From positions 1 to 63,702 of the IMG/VR virus record IMGVR_UViG_3300046500_000126: 63,702 bases of DNA. The stretch is one strand, 5' to 3'. The position numbers and the translations under genes are program-made. Below, in pieces: positions 63,210 to 63,702 of the stretch; within the stretch, counting starts at the first letter, position 1; each line of letters opens with the position of its first letter. The notes beneath the pieces are model-generated. The model ran no database searches, was not told where the DNA came from, and saw only the letters and a program-made list of their open reading frames with translations. The DNA is from a virus.

Positions 63210-63702
63210 TTACAGGCGATAATGCTTGTCAACAAAGCCGAGATCGGGATCGCCAACAAGCGTCCATTTGATCCATGTTTTTTGGTTCGCAAGATGGCGC
63301 CAATGGCCTCGACGGAAATGGAGGCGAACATGCTTACCTGTAGGATTGGATAGCGCAGGCAGCACTCGCTTTCGCGAGACGAGCGAAATCACATTGTAGT
63401 CGCGAAGTGGAATATTGCTCTTTCCTAGCGTTCCGATATGCGGCTCTCGGCGCATCTCCGAATATGCAATCTCGGCATCCAAAGCAATACAAACCGCGCG
63501 AATCTGCTTGGACATATCGCCGGCCGCGTCTGTCATATCCATAGGCTGGCAATCCGCTGGGACCGCCCATTTCCCCTGCCATTTATAAAAATTGCAGGTC
63601 AGAATTTCATCCCCACTTTGCGTTGCAAAAACTATGACCGGGATGCCGGCATACTGAAACTCAAATGCGCAGAGATCATAAGGAAGCCTTATCGGAGAAT
63701 CG
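63210..63702 (-). CDS. Conserved phage protein, 3' part (runs off right edge)
   Basis: The frame is open from the right edge for 164 codons and ends at 63210. The C terminus HVRLHFRRGHWRHLANQ and WTLVGDPDLGFVDKHYRL is a widespread phage motif (RRGHWR...WVGDPDLGFVDKDYRL) of unknown function. An internal ATG at 63542 would cut a clearly coding region (NFYKWQGKWAVPADCQPM), so the gene starts beyond the window. Confidence 0.8.
   Translation of the reverse strand, partial: DSPIRLPYDLCAFEFQYAGIPVIVFATQSGDEILTCNFYKWQGKWAVPADCQPMDMTDAAGDMSKQIRAVCIALDAEIAYSEMRREPHIGTLGKSNIPLRDYNVISLVSRKRVLPALSNPTGKHVRLHFRRGHWRHLANQKTWIKWTLVGDPDLGFVDKHYRL

Noticed and set aside
1-63702. tRNA genes, CRISPR arrays, insertion sequences, integrase or attachment sites
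   Set aside because: I looked for cloverleaf-like T-arm motifs, regular spacer-repeat arrays, transposase motifs and tyrosine or serine recombinase motifs, and found none I could support.
63696-63702. AGAAT ... ATTCT inverted repeat across the hypothetical end-to-start join
   Set aside because: Only five bases per arm and dependent on an unproven join; compatible with chance.

Overview
The window is best read as a nearly complete genome of a tailed double-stranded DNA phage of podovirus type. It carries a full virion set: an N4-gp56-type major capsid protein, a P22-like portal, a scaffold, a connector, two large ejection-type proteins and an S74-chaperone protein. It also has a terminase, a lysis cassette and a replication/recombination set. 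Genes are packed with ATGA/TAATG/GTGA overlaps. The G+C-rich third codon positions, the FGRG hinge of a TatA-like protein, a DUF3309 protein and the small-protein repertoire suggest an alphaproteobacterial (Hyphomicrobiales-like) host. That host assignment is inference. No integrase, tRNA, rRNA, insertion sequence or CRISPR array was seen.

Layout. Two divergent promoters with touching -35 regions (about 655-717) split the genome. Rightward (765-13940) runs an early operon of many very small genes around a RecT/Bet annealing protein, a DnaQ-like exonuclease, a GIY-YIG endonuclease and a DUF968-like nuclease. Its last 3 kb carries a repeated intergenic motif. Almost everything else is leftward. 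In transcription order from the regulator (647-435) it runs through the left edge and resumes at the right edge: an RMF/GapR-neighbour-like basic protein, a RuvC-like resolvase, a beta-class DNA methyltransferase, a lipoprotein, DnaB helicase, a helicase-loader-like protein and a C5-cytosine methyltransferase. A run of about 24 small genes follows, with a possible small terminase at 50697-51284. Next come portal, scaffold, a DEDDh exonuclease, an Acb2-type anti-CBASS protein, a terminator/promoter pair, major capsid, connector, stopper-like protein, ejection proteins, tail fibres, lysis genes, GNAT-like protein and TerL. The last block (19795-13956) is an export operon.

The most unusual content is that export operon. 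Immediately after TerL lies a tail-collar-like protein that starts with a textbook twin-arginine signal (SRRSFLKG, AxA-type cleavage region). It overlaps by four bases a 49-residue TatA homologue (one membrane helix, FGRG hinge, amphipathic helix). Three small genes and then five proteins with clear Sec-type signal peptides follow, ending in a glycine-rich fibre and a 748-residue tailspike-like protein. Four more virion-type proteins elsewhere (27361-28563, 28997-30076, 40965-41438, 41499-41873) also carry signal peptides. One of them is a conventional collar/tail-fibre sequence with the signal attached in front. A phage that supplies its own TatA and tags its receptor-binding/collar proteins for export is, to my knowledge, not a described system. 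Function is inferred from sequence only.

Both window edges cut leftward genes. Joined end to start, the two fragments miss one reading frame by a single base. This fits a circularly permuted genome opened inside one gene, but does not prove it.
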